54,516 nt of DNA from contig JBDKVB010000036.1 in NCBI GenBank assembly GCA_039679385.1, positions 1 through 54,516 on the forward strand. The letters are read 5' to 3'. Below are positions 1 through 7,875 of the stretch, piece by piece. Origin of the DNA: Armatimonadia bacterium. Lineage in GTDB: Bacteria; Armatimonadota; Zipacnadia; Zipacnadales; JABUFB01. Below the pieces are notes generated by a model. The model was not told where the DNA came from, ran no database searches, and saw only the letters and a list, made by a program, of their open reading frames with translations. The position numbers and the translations under genes were made by a program. Within the stretch, counting starts at the first letter, position 1, and each line of letters starts with the position of its first letter.

Positions 1-1
1 C

Positions 2-169
2 GGTCTCTACCACACCGACACCGATGCGAGCGGCAATTTCGCAATAAACATACCGGTCGGCCAGTACCGGATCGCCGTCAACCACAGTTGCTGGGCAACT
101 CCCGACCCGCTCAAAGTGGTGCCGATGGGGAATCCCAACACGTCGGTCACAGCGCCTTGTACTCAGTAG
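2..169 (+). CDS. 3' end of a secreted protein with a carboxypeptidase-regulatory-like domain (partial)
   Basis: Only the last 55 codons are present; the gene begins outside the window. The reading frame runs from base 2 to a TAG at 167-169. The peptide contains the pattern TDASGNFAINIPVGQYRI, which is the strand-turn signature of CarboxypepD_reg/Cna-B-like beta-sandwich repeats (T-D-x-x-G-x-F, then V-x-x-G-x-Y-x-I). Such domains are structural modules in secreted or surface proteins and have no catalytic role of their own. The final stretch has two cysteines, possibly a disulfide. The function of the full protein cannot be told from this piece. Confidence 0.6.
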   Translation, partial: GLYHTDTDASGNFAINIPVGQYRIAVNHSCWATPDPLKVVPMGNPNTSVTAPCTQ

Positions 170-172
170 GAG

Positions 173-202
173 GGGCGGCGGGCAACCCTAGGGTAGCCGC
201 CC
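173..202 (+). terminator. Possible stem-loop just after the first gene
   Basis: GGGCGGC at 173-179 pairs perfectly with GCCGCCC at 196-202 (7 bp, 16-nt loop), starting four bases after the stop codon at 169. No T-run follows, so on its own it is a weak terminator candidate. It lies just ahead of the stronger hairpin at 223-260 and the two may act together. Confidence 0.4.
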
Positions 203-222
203 AGTCTGCAGATAGTAGCGAT

Positions 223-260
223 ACGGCCGGTGGCAAGAGCGAAGGCTCACCACCGGCCGT
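223..260 (+). terminator. Strong nested hairpin, probable terminator
   Basis: ACGGCCGGTGG (223-233) pairs perfectly with CCACCGGCCGT (250-260), an 11-bp stem. The loop contains a second hairpin, GAGC-GAAG-GCTC. The following bases are TCTGTGT rather than a clean T-run. The position 54 nt after the stop at 169 fits transcription termination of the first gene; the stem is symmetrical, so it could work on either strand. Confidence 0.6.
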
Positions 261-603
261 TCTGTGTCTGCCTGCTCCCGGACACCGCACCGCAAGGTGC
301 CATCCTTCACCGCTTCTTGCCACGCAGAGTCGTCTGATTCGTCTCGGCCTCGGGCGGTTTCTGCTTCCAGCCCCACACCGCAAGGAATCAGCCTGTACAG
401 CGAGGAAACCAGCAGTGTGGGTGCTGCTCCGGACGCGGCGCCCCTCTCTGAGATGCGAGCTGAGCCGATCCGTCGGATGCTGCAGATGGAACGTCCACTG
501 ACACGCCTCTGGCCGCACTGACGCCTTGCCTCACGATGCAGCGCGAGCAGTCCCGGCACCAACTGCGGACAGTGCGGACCAGGAACTGACTGGAGGGACC
601 AAA
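261..603. other. Gene-free interval upstream of the FAD oxidoreductase
   Basis: About 340 bases with no credible gene: the short open frames on either strand lack ribosome binding sites and recognisable protein character. It holds a small perfect hairpin with a GNRA tetraloop at 287-300 (GCACC-GCAA-GGTGC) and, at its end, a clear Shine-Dalgarno GGAGGG at 592-597 for the gene starting at 604. I see no convincing -35/-10 pair. Confidence 0.5.
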
Positions 604-3600
604 ATGGGGCATGGAGGACAGTTGTTCCGGATACTGGCAGTGATGGTTGCCCTGCTGACGGTCGGAGGCCTCAGCGCCGCCGTCGCCGCTGAGGCTCCGG
701 GGTTGGTGGCCTACTGGCCGCTGGACACGGTGACGGGCCAGATCACCCCGGACCTCTCCGGGAACGAGGCCAACCTGATCATCGGCCTGGCGCAGAAGGT
801 CAAGGGTGTGAGCAGCACCGGCCTGAAGTTCGACGGCAAGACCGCGCAGGCACGCTGCATGAGCGCCGGCAGCATCGACGCTGCGACCGGACTGACCATC
901 GAGGCGTGGGTGAATCTCGACGGCCTCGACTTCTCCGGCTTCCCCTCTGTGGTGCGCAGGGATGGGGCCTACGCACTTCGGTTCAGCCAGAGCCGGATCG
1001 GGATGGTGCTGTGGTTCGACGGCAATCCGATCTCGATCGGCGGCAAGAAGACGGACTGGGTAACAGGCCGCTGGTACCATCTCGCGGCGACCTACGACGG
1101 CACGACCATGCGCACCTATGTGGACGGCCAGCAGGATGACGCGCTGGAACGGCCGACGGACAAACCGCTGGAGATGAGCACCGCCGGAGCCTTCGTGGGG
1201 TCGAGCCCGGGACAGCACTCGCTGAAGGGGACCGTGGATGAGGTGCGCCTCTACAACCGTGCGCTGACGCCGGAGGAAGTGACTGCCTCCTATCGGCGGG
1301 GGCTCGCCTCTCTCGAGACCCAGAAGGATCTTGTCTTCGAGCCGGAAGTGATTGGCAAAGCGCCCGCGCCGTTCCGCAAGCCACCCAGGGAGGTGACCAT
1401 GGTGCAGGACGGGTTCCTGTGGATCGATGCCGAGGACTTCGCCGACTACGGCGGCTGGATGATCGACACGCAGTTCGTGCATCTCATGGGCTCGGCGTAC
1501 CTGATCTCCACCGGCGTCGGCAAGCCGGTCGACAATGCAACGGCCAGGATTCAGATCCCGCAGGCCGGGACTTACCGGCTCTGGGTACGCGCCAAGAACT
1601 GGCTGAAGGACTACTACCCCGGCCAGTTCCGGGTGATGGTGAACGGCAAGCCGTCGGCAAAGGTCTTCGGCACCGCACCGACGGAGGACTGGATCTGGGA
1701 GTCCGGCGGCGACTGGCAGCTCCCGCAGGGCGAGACCGAACTGGCACTGATCGACCTGACCGGCTACTACGGTCGTTGCGATGCGTTGATCCTGACGCGC
1801 GACCTGAACTACACGCCTCCCTCTGAGGTCGAGGCGATTGCCAAGGAGCGCAGCCGACTGACGGGGCTGTCGCTTGAGCCGACGCAACTGGTCGACTACG
1901 ATGTGGTGGTCGTCGGGGCGGGCACGGCCGGTTGCTGTGCAGCTATCTCGGCCGCCCGACATGGGGCGAAGACGGTGCTGGTCCAGGACCGTCCCGTCCT
2001 GGGCGGCAACTCCAGCCTTGAGCTCGGCGTCGGCGTCAATGGCGCCGGGAGCAGCCATCCGAACGCTCGCGAGGGTGGAGTGATGGAAGAGGTCGGCCGC
2101 GTCCAGGCCTTCTACGGCTACCGCAAGACCAGCGAACCCTTCGCCGAGGTCATGGCGAAGGAGCCAAACCTGACGGTGACCTACAACAAGCGCGTGGTTG
2201 CCGCCGAGATGGCGAGCAAGCAGGTCATCGCCTCCGTCAAGGCGGTCGACACTCTCACCGGCGCAATGACGGTCTACCGGGGCAAGTACTTCATCGACTG
2301 CACCGGTGACGGCTGGGTCGGCTACTACGCCGGTGCCGAGTACCGCTACGGACGCGAGGCCAAGAGCGAGTTCAACGAAGGCCTCGCGCCGGATCAGCCC
2401 GACGAGATCACCATGAGCGGCTGTATCATGGGGCAGTTTGCCATCTCCTACCGGGCAGAAGACACCGGCAAGCCGGCTCCCTACACTCCGCCTGCCTGGG
2501 CGCCCAAGTTCCCCTCGCCGGAGGAGTTCTGCCGCTCGCCCCGAGGCTTCACCGGTGGGCAGTGGTGGCTTGAGCACCGTGGCGACATCAACGACCTGTG
2601 GGACGCTGAGAAGGCCCGCGACGAGCTGATCCGCATCAGCTACGGCTACTGGGACTACATCAAGAACACCTGGCCGGAGCGGGATAAGGCCATCAACTAC
2701 GCCATGACCTGGGTGCCCTACATGGACGCACGCCGCGAGACTCGGCGTCTCGTGGGCGACTACCTCCTCACCCAGAACGATGTGCAGAGCGCCCGGAGCT
2801 TCCCCGACCGCATTGCCCATGGTGGCTGGCCGCTGGACGTCCATCACCCCGAGGGGATCTACTCAGGTCGTGCCAGCGCCTTCTGGTGTGACACGCCGCT
2901 GCCTGTCTACTCAATTCCCTACCGCATCTTGTACTCCAAGAACATCGACAACCTGCTCATGGCTGGACGCCACGTGAGCGTGACTCACCTCGCCCTGGGG
3001 ACGGTCCGCGTTCAGGGAACCCTCGCGGCGCTCGGTCAGGCTGCGGGAACGGCGGCCGGGATGGCCAAGCAGTACAACACCACGCCCAGGGGGATCTACG
3101 AACAGCACATGAGCGAACTGCAGCAGACCTTGCTGAAGGACGATCAGTACATTCCGGACCTCAAGAACGAGGACTCTCTCGACCTGGCACGGACCGCCAG
3201 GGCGACGGCATCCAGTGTGGCTGACTATGAGGAGTTCGGCTCGAAGCTGGTCCTGCCGGCGGAGATGCATGAGCTCAACATGCCTCGCGCAGTGATGTTC
3301 CCGCGTGGGCAGAGCACGCAACTGAACTCGGTGTTCGTGCTGCTGTCCTCGGCGCTGGACAAGCCGACGACGGTGACGCTACACCTCCGAGAAGCGGCCG
3401 ACGGCGGCGACTTCTCCTCGACGAAGGACATTGCAGCCGCCACTGCCTCCGTTCCTGCCGGGCGGCAGAGCTGGGTCGAGTTCAAGGTCAACGCGCAGAG
3501 CAACTCGCCCTATCTGTACGTGTGGCTTCCCGAGACGCCCGGCCTGTCCTGGCGGTTGATGGAGAAGGCACCTTTCGGGTCCTGTCGGGGCTATGGCGGC

Positions 3601-4071
3601 GGGCCCTGGACGGTGGTGAAGAGCCAGTTCTACGCCTTCTACACCGACCCCGCGATTCGTCTCGCACTGCCCGATGCGTACCGACCGGAGTACGTGATCA
3701 ACGGAGTGGCGCGAATCGTGGACCGCAACATGAACGCCTGGGCGTCGGACCCGGGTCAGGCCATGCCGCAGTGGATCGAGCTGCAGTTCCCGAAGCAGAC
3801 GACCCTGAACTCGGTCTACCTGACCTTCGACACCGATCTGAATGCGCCTTACCACTCGGTCCCGACGGTCCCGCAGTGTGTGCGTGACTACGACCTATCC
3901 TACTGGAATGGCGCGCAGTGGGTGACGGTGGCCGGCGTCAAGGGTAACTTCCAGCGGCGGCGCCTCCACCGCTTCGAGCCGATCAGCACCGACCGCTTGC
4001 GACTGACGGTGCGAGCGACGAACGGTGACAAGGCGGCCCGGCTGTTCGAGATCCGGGCATACAACGAGTAG
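604..4071 (+). CDS. Secreted LamG + FAD-dependent oxidoreductase, multidomain
   Basis: 1155 residues from ATG 604, chosen because GGAGGG lies 6 nt upstream and an ordinary signal peptide follows; an in-frame upstream ATG at 526 has no such site. Order: signal peptide (about 1-28); LamG/concanavalin-like domain (about 30-225, ending VDEVRLYNRALTPEEV); a carbohydrate-binding-like beta-sandwich (about 265-410); FAD_oxidored domain (about 430-860) with a VVVGAGTAGCCAA dinucleotide fold and the family's GGNSS motif, ending with the usual LGTVRVQGTLAALGQAAGTAAG helix; and a C-terminal discoidin-like sandwich (about 870-1155). Members occur in polysaccharide-degrading bacteria; the substrate is unknown, but the attached modules point to a glycan or glycan-derived sugar. 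It is followed after 65 nt by a NanM-like gene, so probably in one transcript. The family call is firm, the substrate open. Confidence 0.85.
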   Translation: MGHGGQLFRILAVMVALLTVGGLSAAVAAEAPGLVAYWPLDTVTGQITPDLSGNEANLIIGLAQKVKGVSSTGLKFDGKTAQARCMSAGSIDAATGLTIEAWVNLDGLDFSGFPSVVRRDGAYALRFSQSRIGMVLWFDGNPISIGGKKTDWVTGRWYHLAATYDGTTMRTYVDGQQDDALERPTDKPLEMSTAGAFVGSSPGQHSLKGTVDEVRLYNRALTPEEVTASYRRGLASLETQKDLVFEPEVIGKAPAPFRKPPREVTMVQDGFLWIDAEDFADYGGWMIDTQFVHLMGSAYLISTGVGKPVDNATARIQIPQAGTYRLWVRAKNWLKDYYPGQFRVMVNGKPSAKVFGTAPTEDWIWESGGDWQLPQGETELALIDLTGYYGRCDALILTRDLNYTPPSEVEAIAKERSRLTGLSLEPTQLVDYDVVVVGAGTAGCCAAISAARHGAKTVLVQDRPVLGGNSSLELGVGVNGAGSSHPNAREGGVMEEVGRVQAFYGYRKTSEPFAEVMAKEPNLTVTYNKRVVAAEMASKQVIASVKAVDTLTGAMTVYRGKYFIDCTGDGWVGYYAGAEYRYGREAKSEFNEGLAPDQPDEITMSGCIMGQFAISYRAEDTGKPAPYTPPAWAPKFPSPEEFCRSPRGFTGGQWWLEHRGDINDLWDAEKARDELIRISYGYWDYIKNTWPERDKAINYAMTWVPYMDARRETRRLVGDYLLTQNDVQSARSFPDRIAHGGWPLDVHHPEGIYSGRASAFWCDTPLPVYSIPYRILYSKNIDNLLMAGRHVSVTHLALGTVRVQGTLAALGQAAGTAAGMAKQYNTTPRGIYEQHMSELQQTLLKDDQYIPDLKNEDSLDLARTARATASSVADYEEFGSKLVLPAEMHELNMPRAVMFPRGQSTQLNSVFVLLSSALDKPTTVTLHLREAADGGDFSSTKDIAAATASVPAGRQSWVEFKVNAQSNSPYLYVWLPETPGLSWRLMEKAPFGSCRGYGGGPWTVVKSQFYAFYTDPAIRLALPDAYRPEYVINGVARIVDRNMNAWASDPGQAMPQWIELQFPKQTTLNSVYLTFDTDLNAPYHSVPTVPQCVRDYDLSYWNGAQWVTVAGVKGNFQRRRLHRFEPISTDRLRLTVRATNGDKAARLFEIRAYNE

Positions 4072-4136
4072 TGGCTCGGAACCAGCAGAGTAGCAGGCGG
4101 TCGCAGTGACTACCATCGCGCAAGGGATGACGGCGG

Positions 4137-5198
4137 ATGCCACGGGCCTGTGTCTTCGTGAGCTTGCTGTTGCTGACCGTGGTGGGTTGGTGTCAGGGGC
4201 AGGAGGTCGGGTTGCTCCAGTGGGAGCGTCTGCCGGACTTGCCCCAGCCGATCTCCGGCCACTTCGCGGGAACCGTGGGCGGACGTCTGACGGTGATCGG
4301 CGGCGCATACTTCCCGGTGTCGCTCTTTGAGGGCGGCCGCAAGACCTGGGTGGACCGCATCAGGGTCCTGGATGGACCGCAGGGCCGGTGGCGAACAGCG
4401 GGCCGATTGCCGCACCCTCTGGCTTACGGGGCCACGGTATGCGATGGCGACGACCTGATCTGCATCGGCGGCGGCGATGCGACGCGCAACTACGCCGAGG
4501 TGTTCCGGCTGGCGTATCGGGGACCAGTCCTGCAGAGTGTCGCCTTACCGTCACTGCCCCAGGAGTGCGCGATGATGGGGGCAGCCAGAATCGGCAGCGT
4601 CCTCTACGTCTGCGGTGGTCAGAGGACGCCAACCGACACCCAGGCGTTGCAGTCGCTCTGGGCTTTGGATCTGCGCAGCCCTGAGCGTGGATGGCAAGTC
4701 CTCGAGCCCTGCCCGGGGCCGGGACGAATCCTGCCGATAGTCTGCGCTCAGGCCGGGGCACTGTACGTAATCAGCGGAGCCGAGCTCCTCGCGGGCCCTG
4801 ACGGAAAGCCAACCCGGCGCTATCTGACAGATGCTTACCGGTACCGTCCGGGGAGGGGATGGGAAGCTCTTCCGGCGGTGCCCCGTCCGGTAGTTGCTGC
4901 GCCTGCCACGGCCTGGGGGCAAGACAATATCCTCGTGCTCGGCGGCGATGACGGATCACTGGCGCCTCGGGTGAACGAGCTGCGGGAGCGACACCCGGGC
5001 TTCAGCCGAGATGCCCTGAGCCTTGACGTGCAGACCGGCAAGTGGTCGCGGGCAGGTGACTGGCCTGCCGGTCTGGTGACGACGACTGCGGTGAGGTGGG
5101 ACGATCGGATCGTGGTGGCTGGAGGCGAGGACCGACCCGGACACCGGTCCTGTCGGGTGTGGGGATTGCGGACCGGGGCTCTTCAACCCTTACGCTGA
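4137..5198 (+). CDS. Kelch-type mutarotase, NanM/YjhT-like
   Basis: 353 residues with an N-terminal signal peptide (MPRACVFVSLLLLTVVGWCQG), so exported. The rest is a six-bladed kelch propeller: repeated pairs such as LTVIGGAYFP, LICIGGGDAT, LYVCGGQRTP, NILVLGGDD and IVVAGGED are kelch double-glycine turns. Length and layout match the N-acetylneuraminate epimerase (NanM, cyclically permuted mutarotase) family, which interconverts alpha and beta sialic acid in the periplasm. NanM-like genes usually sit next to a sialic-acid or related sugar transporter, and here a sodium:solute symporter begins 29 nt downstream. The fold is clear; sialic acid as the sugar is inference. AAGGG near 4123 is a weak ribosome site. 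Confidence 0.75.
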   Translation: MPRACVFVSLLLLTVVGWCQGQEVGLLQWERLPDLPQPISGHFAGTVGGRLTVIGGAYFPVSLFEGGRKTWVDRIRVLDGPQGRWRTAGRLPHPLAYGATVCDGDDLICIGGGDATRNYAEVFRLAYRGPVLQSVALPSLPQECAMMGAARIGSVLYVCGGQRTPTDTQALQSLWALDLRSPERGWQVLEPCPGPGRILPIVCAQAGALYVISGAELLAGPDGKPTRRYLTDAYRYRPGRGWEALPAVPRPVVAAPATAWGQDNILVLGGDDGSLAPRVNELRERHPGFSRDALSLDVQTGKWSRAGDWPAGLVTTTAVRWDDRIVVAGGEDRPGHRSCRVWGLRTGALQPLR

Positions 5199-5227
5199 CG
5201 CCAACCCAGTTCGCGGGAGCTATCGCG

Positions 5228-6763
5228 ATGACCCACTTCTCGGTCCTCGACTACGGCATCTTCGTGATCTACCTGGTTGCCTCCGTGCTCGTCGGGTTGC
5301 TGTTTGTGAAGGAGCAACGCTCGATCAAGGACTACTTCCTTGCCGGGCGCAGTATGGGGCCGGTTGTGGTGGCAATCTCGGTACTGGCGGCGTTGTTCTC
5401 GGGCATCTCTTACCTCGGAGCGCCGAGTGAGGTCTATGCCCACGACCTGTCCTTCATGCTGGTGGGGCTGAGCTTCTTCTTCGCGACTCCCGTCACCAAC
5501 CTGATCTTCCTCCCCTTCTTCTACCGCGTCCGGTTCTACACGGCCTACCAGTACCTGGAGGAGCGCTTCTCAGTCGGCGTGCGGACCCTGTCCTCGGCGC
5601 TCTTCATCATCCGCGTGCTGCTCTGGCTGGCGTTGGCGACCTACGCTCCGGCGCTGGCCTTGGAGCAGGTCACAGGGATGCCGCTCTGGTTCACCCTTGT
5701 GGTGACGGCTGTCCTGACCACCTTCTACACAACCCTGGGCGGGATGAAGGCCGTCATCTGGACTGACGTGATGCAATTCGTGGTGCTCTTCGGGGGACAG
5801 ATCGCCATCTTCTTCGTTGCCACCTCAAAGGTGCCGGGCGGCCTTGGCGGCGTGTATGAGATTGGCAAGGCCGGTGGTAAGTTCGTGCTCGACCTCAGCC
5901 TCGACCCCCAGGTGCGCGTGACCCTGTGGGGACTGCTGATCGGTGGCGCCTTCATGAACCTGGTGCAGATGGCTACCGACCAGGTGTCCGTCCAACGCTA
6001 CATGACCGCCACCAGCCTGCGCGAGGCCCAGAAGTCACTGTGGATCAAGCTGGCGCTGACCTTACCGACGGCCTGGACCTTCTACCTGACCGGCGTGGTG
6101 TTGTTCGCCTTCTACCAGATCCACGGAGACCCGGTCGCCGCCGGGAAGATCGCCAAGGCCGACAGCATCCTGCCGTACTTCGTCGTCAATGAGATGCCCG
6201 TTGGGATGCCCGGCATACTGGTGGCGGCCATCTACGCGGCGAGTATGTCCACTATCTCGGCCGGGATCAACGCACTCACCACGGCGACGCTGGTCGACTT
6301 CTACCAGCGTCTGTGGCGCCCGAAGGCTGAGCCCGGCACGCTGCTGAGGCTGGCCAAGTGGTTCACGTTGTTCTACGGCGCCGTGGTGCTGGTCCTGGCC
6401 TTCGTGGTGGAGAAACTGGGAACGCTGCTTGAAGCCAGCAACAAGGCCATCGGGCTAGTCGGTGGCCCGCTCCTGGGGCTGTTCCTGCTGGGAATGCTCT
6501 CGAAACGTGCCAGCGCAAAGGGTGCGATCGTTGGATGGGCCGCCGGGGTGGCGGTGCTGACCCCGGTCTGCTTCTGCACGAAGGTCTCCTTCCTGTGGTA
6601 TGCGCTGATTGGGTGCTTCGTGACAATGGGCGTCGGCTGGCTCGCGAGCCTGCTGATGCCTCTGCCGCCCGAGAAGTCGCTGGAGGGGCTGACCTGGGAG
6701 AGCCGGTACGTCGAGGAGGAAGAGGAAGCGCCAGAGGAGGAGCCCGAAGCCGTGACGGTCTGA
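5228..6763 (+). CDS. Sodium:solute symporter (SSS family), likely sugar uptake
   Basis: 511 residues starting at ATG 5228, preceded by GGGAG at about 5216; an in-frame start at 5096 would run through the previous gene and is rejected. The protein has the 13-14 hydrophobic helices of the SSS family and typical motifs: KDYFLAGRSMGPVVVAISVLAALFSG near the N-terminus, and GILVAAIYAASMSTISAGINALTT in the core with the Ser/Thr pair of the sodium site. It ends in a very acidic tail (EEEEEAPEEEPEA). It would carry a sugar or sialic-acid-like compound into the cytoplasm with sodium. The gene directly follows the NanM-like mutarotase, a pairing known from sialic acid loci. The specific substrate cannot be read from sequence. 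Confidence 0.88.
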   Translation: MTHFSVLDYGIFVIYLVASVLVGLLFVKEQRSIKDYFLAGRSMGPVVVAISVLAALFSGISYLGAPSEVYAHDLSFMLVGLSFFFATPVTNLIFLPFFYRVRFYTAYQYLEERFSVGVRTLSSALFIIRVLLWLALATYAPALALEQVTGMPLWFTLVVTAVLTTFYTTLGGMKAVIWTDVMQFVVLFGGQIAIFFVATSKVPGGLGGVYEIGKAGGKFVLDLSLDPQVRVTLWGLLIGGAFMNLVQMATDQVSVQRYMTATSLREAQKSLWIKLALTLPTAWTFYLTGVVLFAFYQIHGDPVAAGKIAKADSILPYFVVNEMPVGMPGILVAAIYAASMSTISAGINALTTATLVDFYQRLWRPKAEPGTLLRLAKWFTLFYGAVVLVLAFVVEKLGTLLEASNKAIGLVGGPLLGLFLLGMLSKRASAKGAIVGWAAGVAVLTPVCFCTKVSFLWYALIGCFVTMGVGWLASLLMPLPPEKSLEGLTWESRYVEEEEEAPEEEPEAVTV

Positions 6764-6829
6764 GGGAACCGTTCCCGCAGAGGGTCATGAGCTGCGGCTG
6801 ATTCTACAGTCACCAAGTGGAAGGGGAAG

Positions 6830-7828
6830 ATGAAGATGCCTGCACAGACGGTCCTGCCGCGATGGCGCGGCTTCAATCTTCTGGAGATGTTCACCTCGAA
6901 GAGCACCGGCGAGTGGGAGGAAGACGACTTCCGCTGGATTGCCGACTGGGGCTTCGACTTCGTGCGGCTGCCGATGTGCTACCTGCTGTGGATCGAGGGC
7001 GACGACGTCTACAAGCTCAGCGAGGCCGGGCTGGCGAGGGTCGACCGGGCCGTCGAGCTTGGGCAAAAGTACCACCTCCATGTGAACCTCAACTTCCACC
7101 GTGGGCCTGGCTACTCAGTGAACCGCGAGCGCGAAGAGCCCTTCAACCTGTGGAAGGACGAGGAGGCCCTGCAGGCTTTCTGCTTCCACTGGGAGCACTT
7201 CGCGCAACGCTACAAGGGGATCGGCTCAGACAAGCTCAGCTTCAACCTGGTCAACGAGCCGGCCTCCCCCTCCGACAGGATGTCGCGCGAGGACCACGAG
7301 CGGGTGATGCGGGCTACTGTCGCGAGGATCCGGGCGATTGACGCCGAGCGACTGGTCCTTCTCGATGGCCTGTCCTGGGGCAACGATCCGTGCCCTGAGC
7401 TGGCCGACCTGGGTGTCGCGCAGAGCTGCCGGGCCTATGTGCCCATGCAGATCAGCCACTACCGGGCGAGTTGGGTGAACAGCGAGGGGTGGGCAGAGCC
7501 GACCTGGCCGCTGCAGTTGCCCGGTGGTGAGGTGTGGGACCGTCACCGCCTTGAGCACCACTACGGACGCTGGGCCGAGCTTGCGCAGAAGGGCGTCGGT
7601 GTGCACTGCGGCGAGGGAGGCGCGTACAGCTACACGCCGCACGAGGTGTACCTGGGCTGGCTGCGCGAAGTGATGGAAGTGCTCCAGGGCTACGGCATCG
7701 GCTATGCGCTGTGGAACTTCCGTGGTTCCTTCGGGATACTTGATTCGAAGCGTGAAGACGTGGCCTATGAGGACTGGCACGGTCATACCCTCGACCGCAA
7801 GGCACTGGACCTCTTGCGGCAGTTCTGA
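6830..7828 (+). CDS. Glycoside hydrolase family 5 (cellulase-fold) enzyme
   Basis: 332 residues without a signal peptide, so probably cytoplasmic. The TIM-barrel hallmarks of GH5/clan A are visible: RGFNLLEMF at the start, the strand-4 NEP motif with the acid/base Glu at residue 143, and the strand-7 nucleophile Glu at about 262 in VHCGEGG, followed by ALWNFRGSFG. These are retaining beta-glycosidases that cut beta-1,4-linked glucans, mannans or related chains. GGGGA overlaps the region just ahead of ATG 6830, so the second in-frame ATG at 6836 may be the true start. It stands between the symporter and the sulfatase on the same strand, consistent with intracellular processing of imported oligosaccharides. 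Confidence 0.85.
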   Translation: MKMPAQTVLPRWRGFNLLEMFTSKSTGEWEEDDFRWIADWGFDFVRLPMCYLLWIEGDDVYKLSEAGLARVDRAVELGQKYHLHVNLNFHRGPGYSVNREREEPFNLWKDEEALQAFCFHWEHFAQRYKGIGSDKLSFNLVNEPASPSDRMSREDHERVMRATVARIRAIDAERLVLLDGLSWGNDPCPELADLGVAQSCRAYVPMQISHYRASWVNSEGWAEPTWPLQLPGGEVWDRHRLEHHYGRWAELAQKGVGVHCGEGGAYSYTPHEVYLGWLREVMEVLQGYGIGYALWNFRGSFGILDSKREDVAYEDWHGHTLDRKALDLLRQF

Positions 7829-7875
7829 CGACCCAGAGACGCAGCTTTCCAGGCGCCGGAGTGGGGACGAGGCCG

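Noticed and set aside
388-2847. 819-codon open frame on the minus strand
   Set aside because: It lies fully antisense to the FAD oxidoreductase gene, which has clear domains, a signal peptide and a ribosome site. The minus-strand product has no recognisable motifs and the long frame is explained by GC-rich codon usage.
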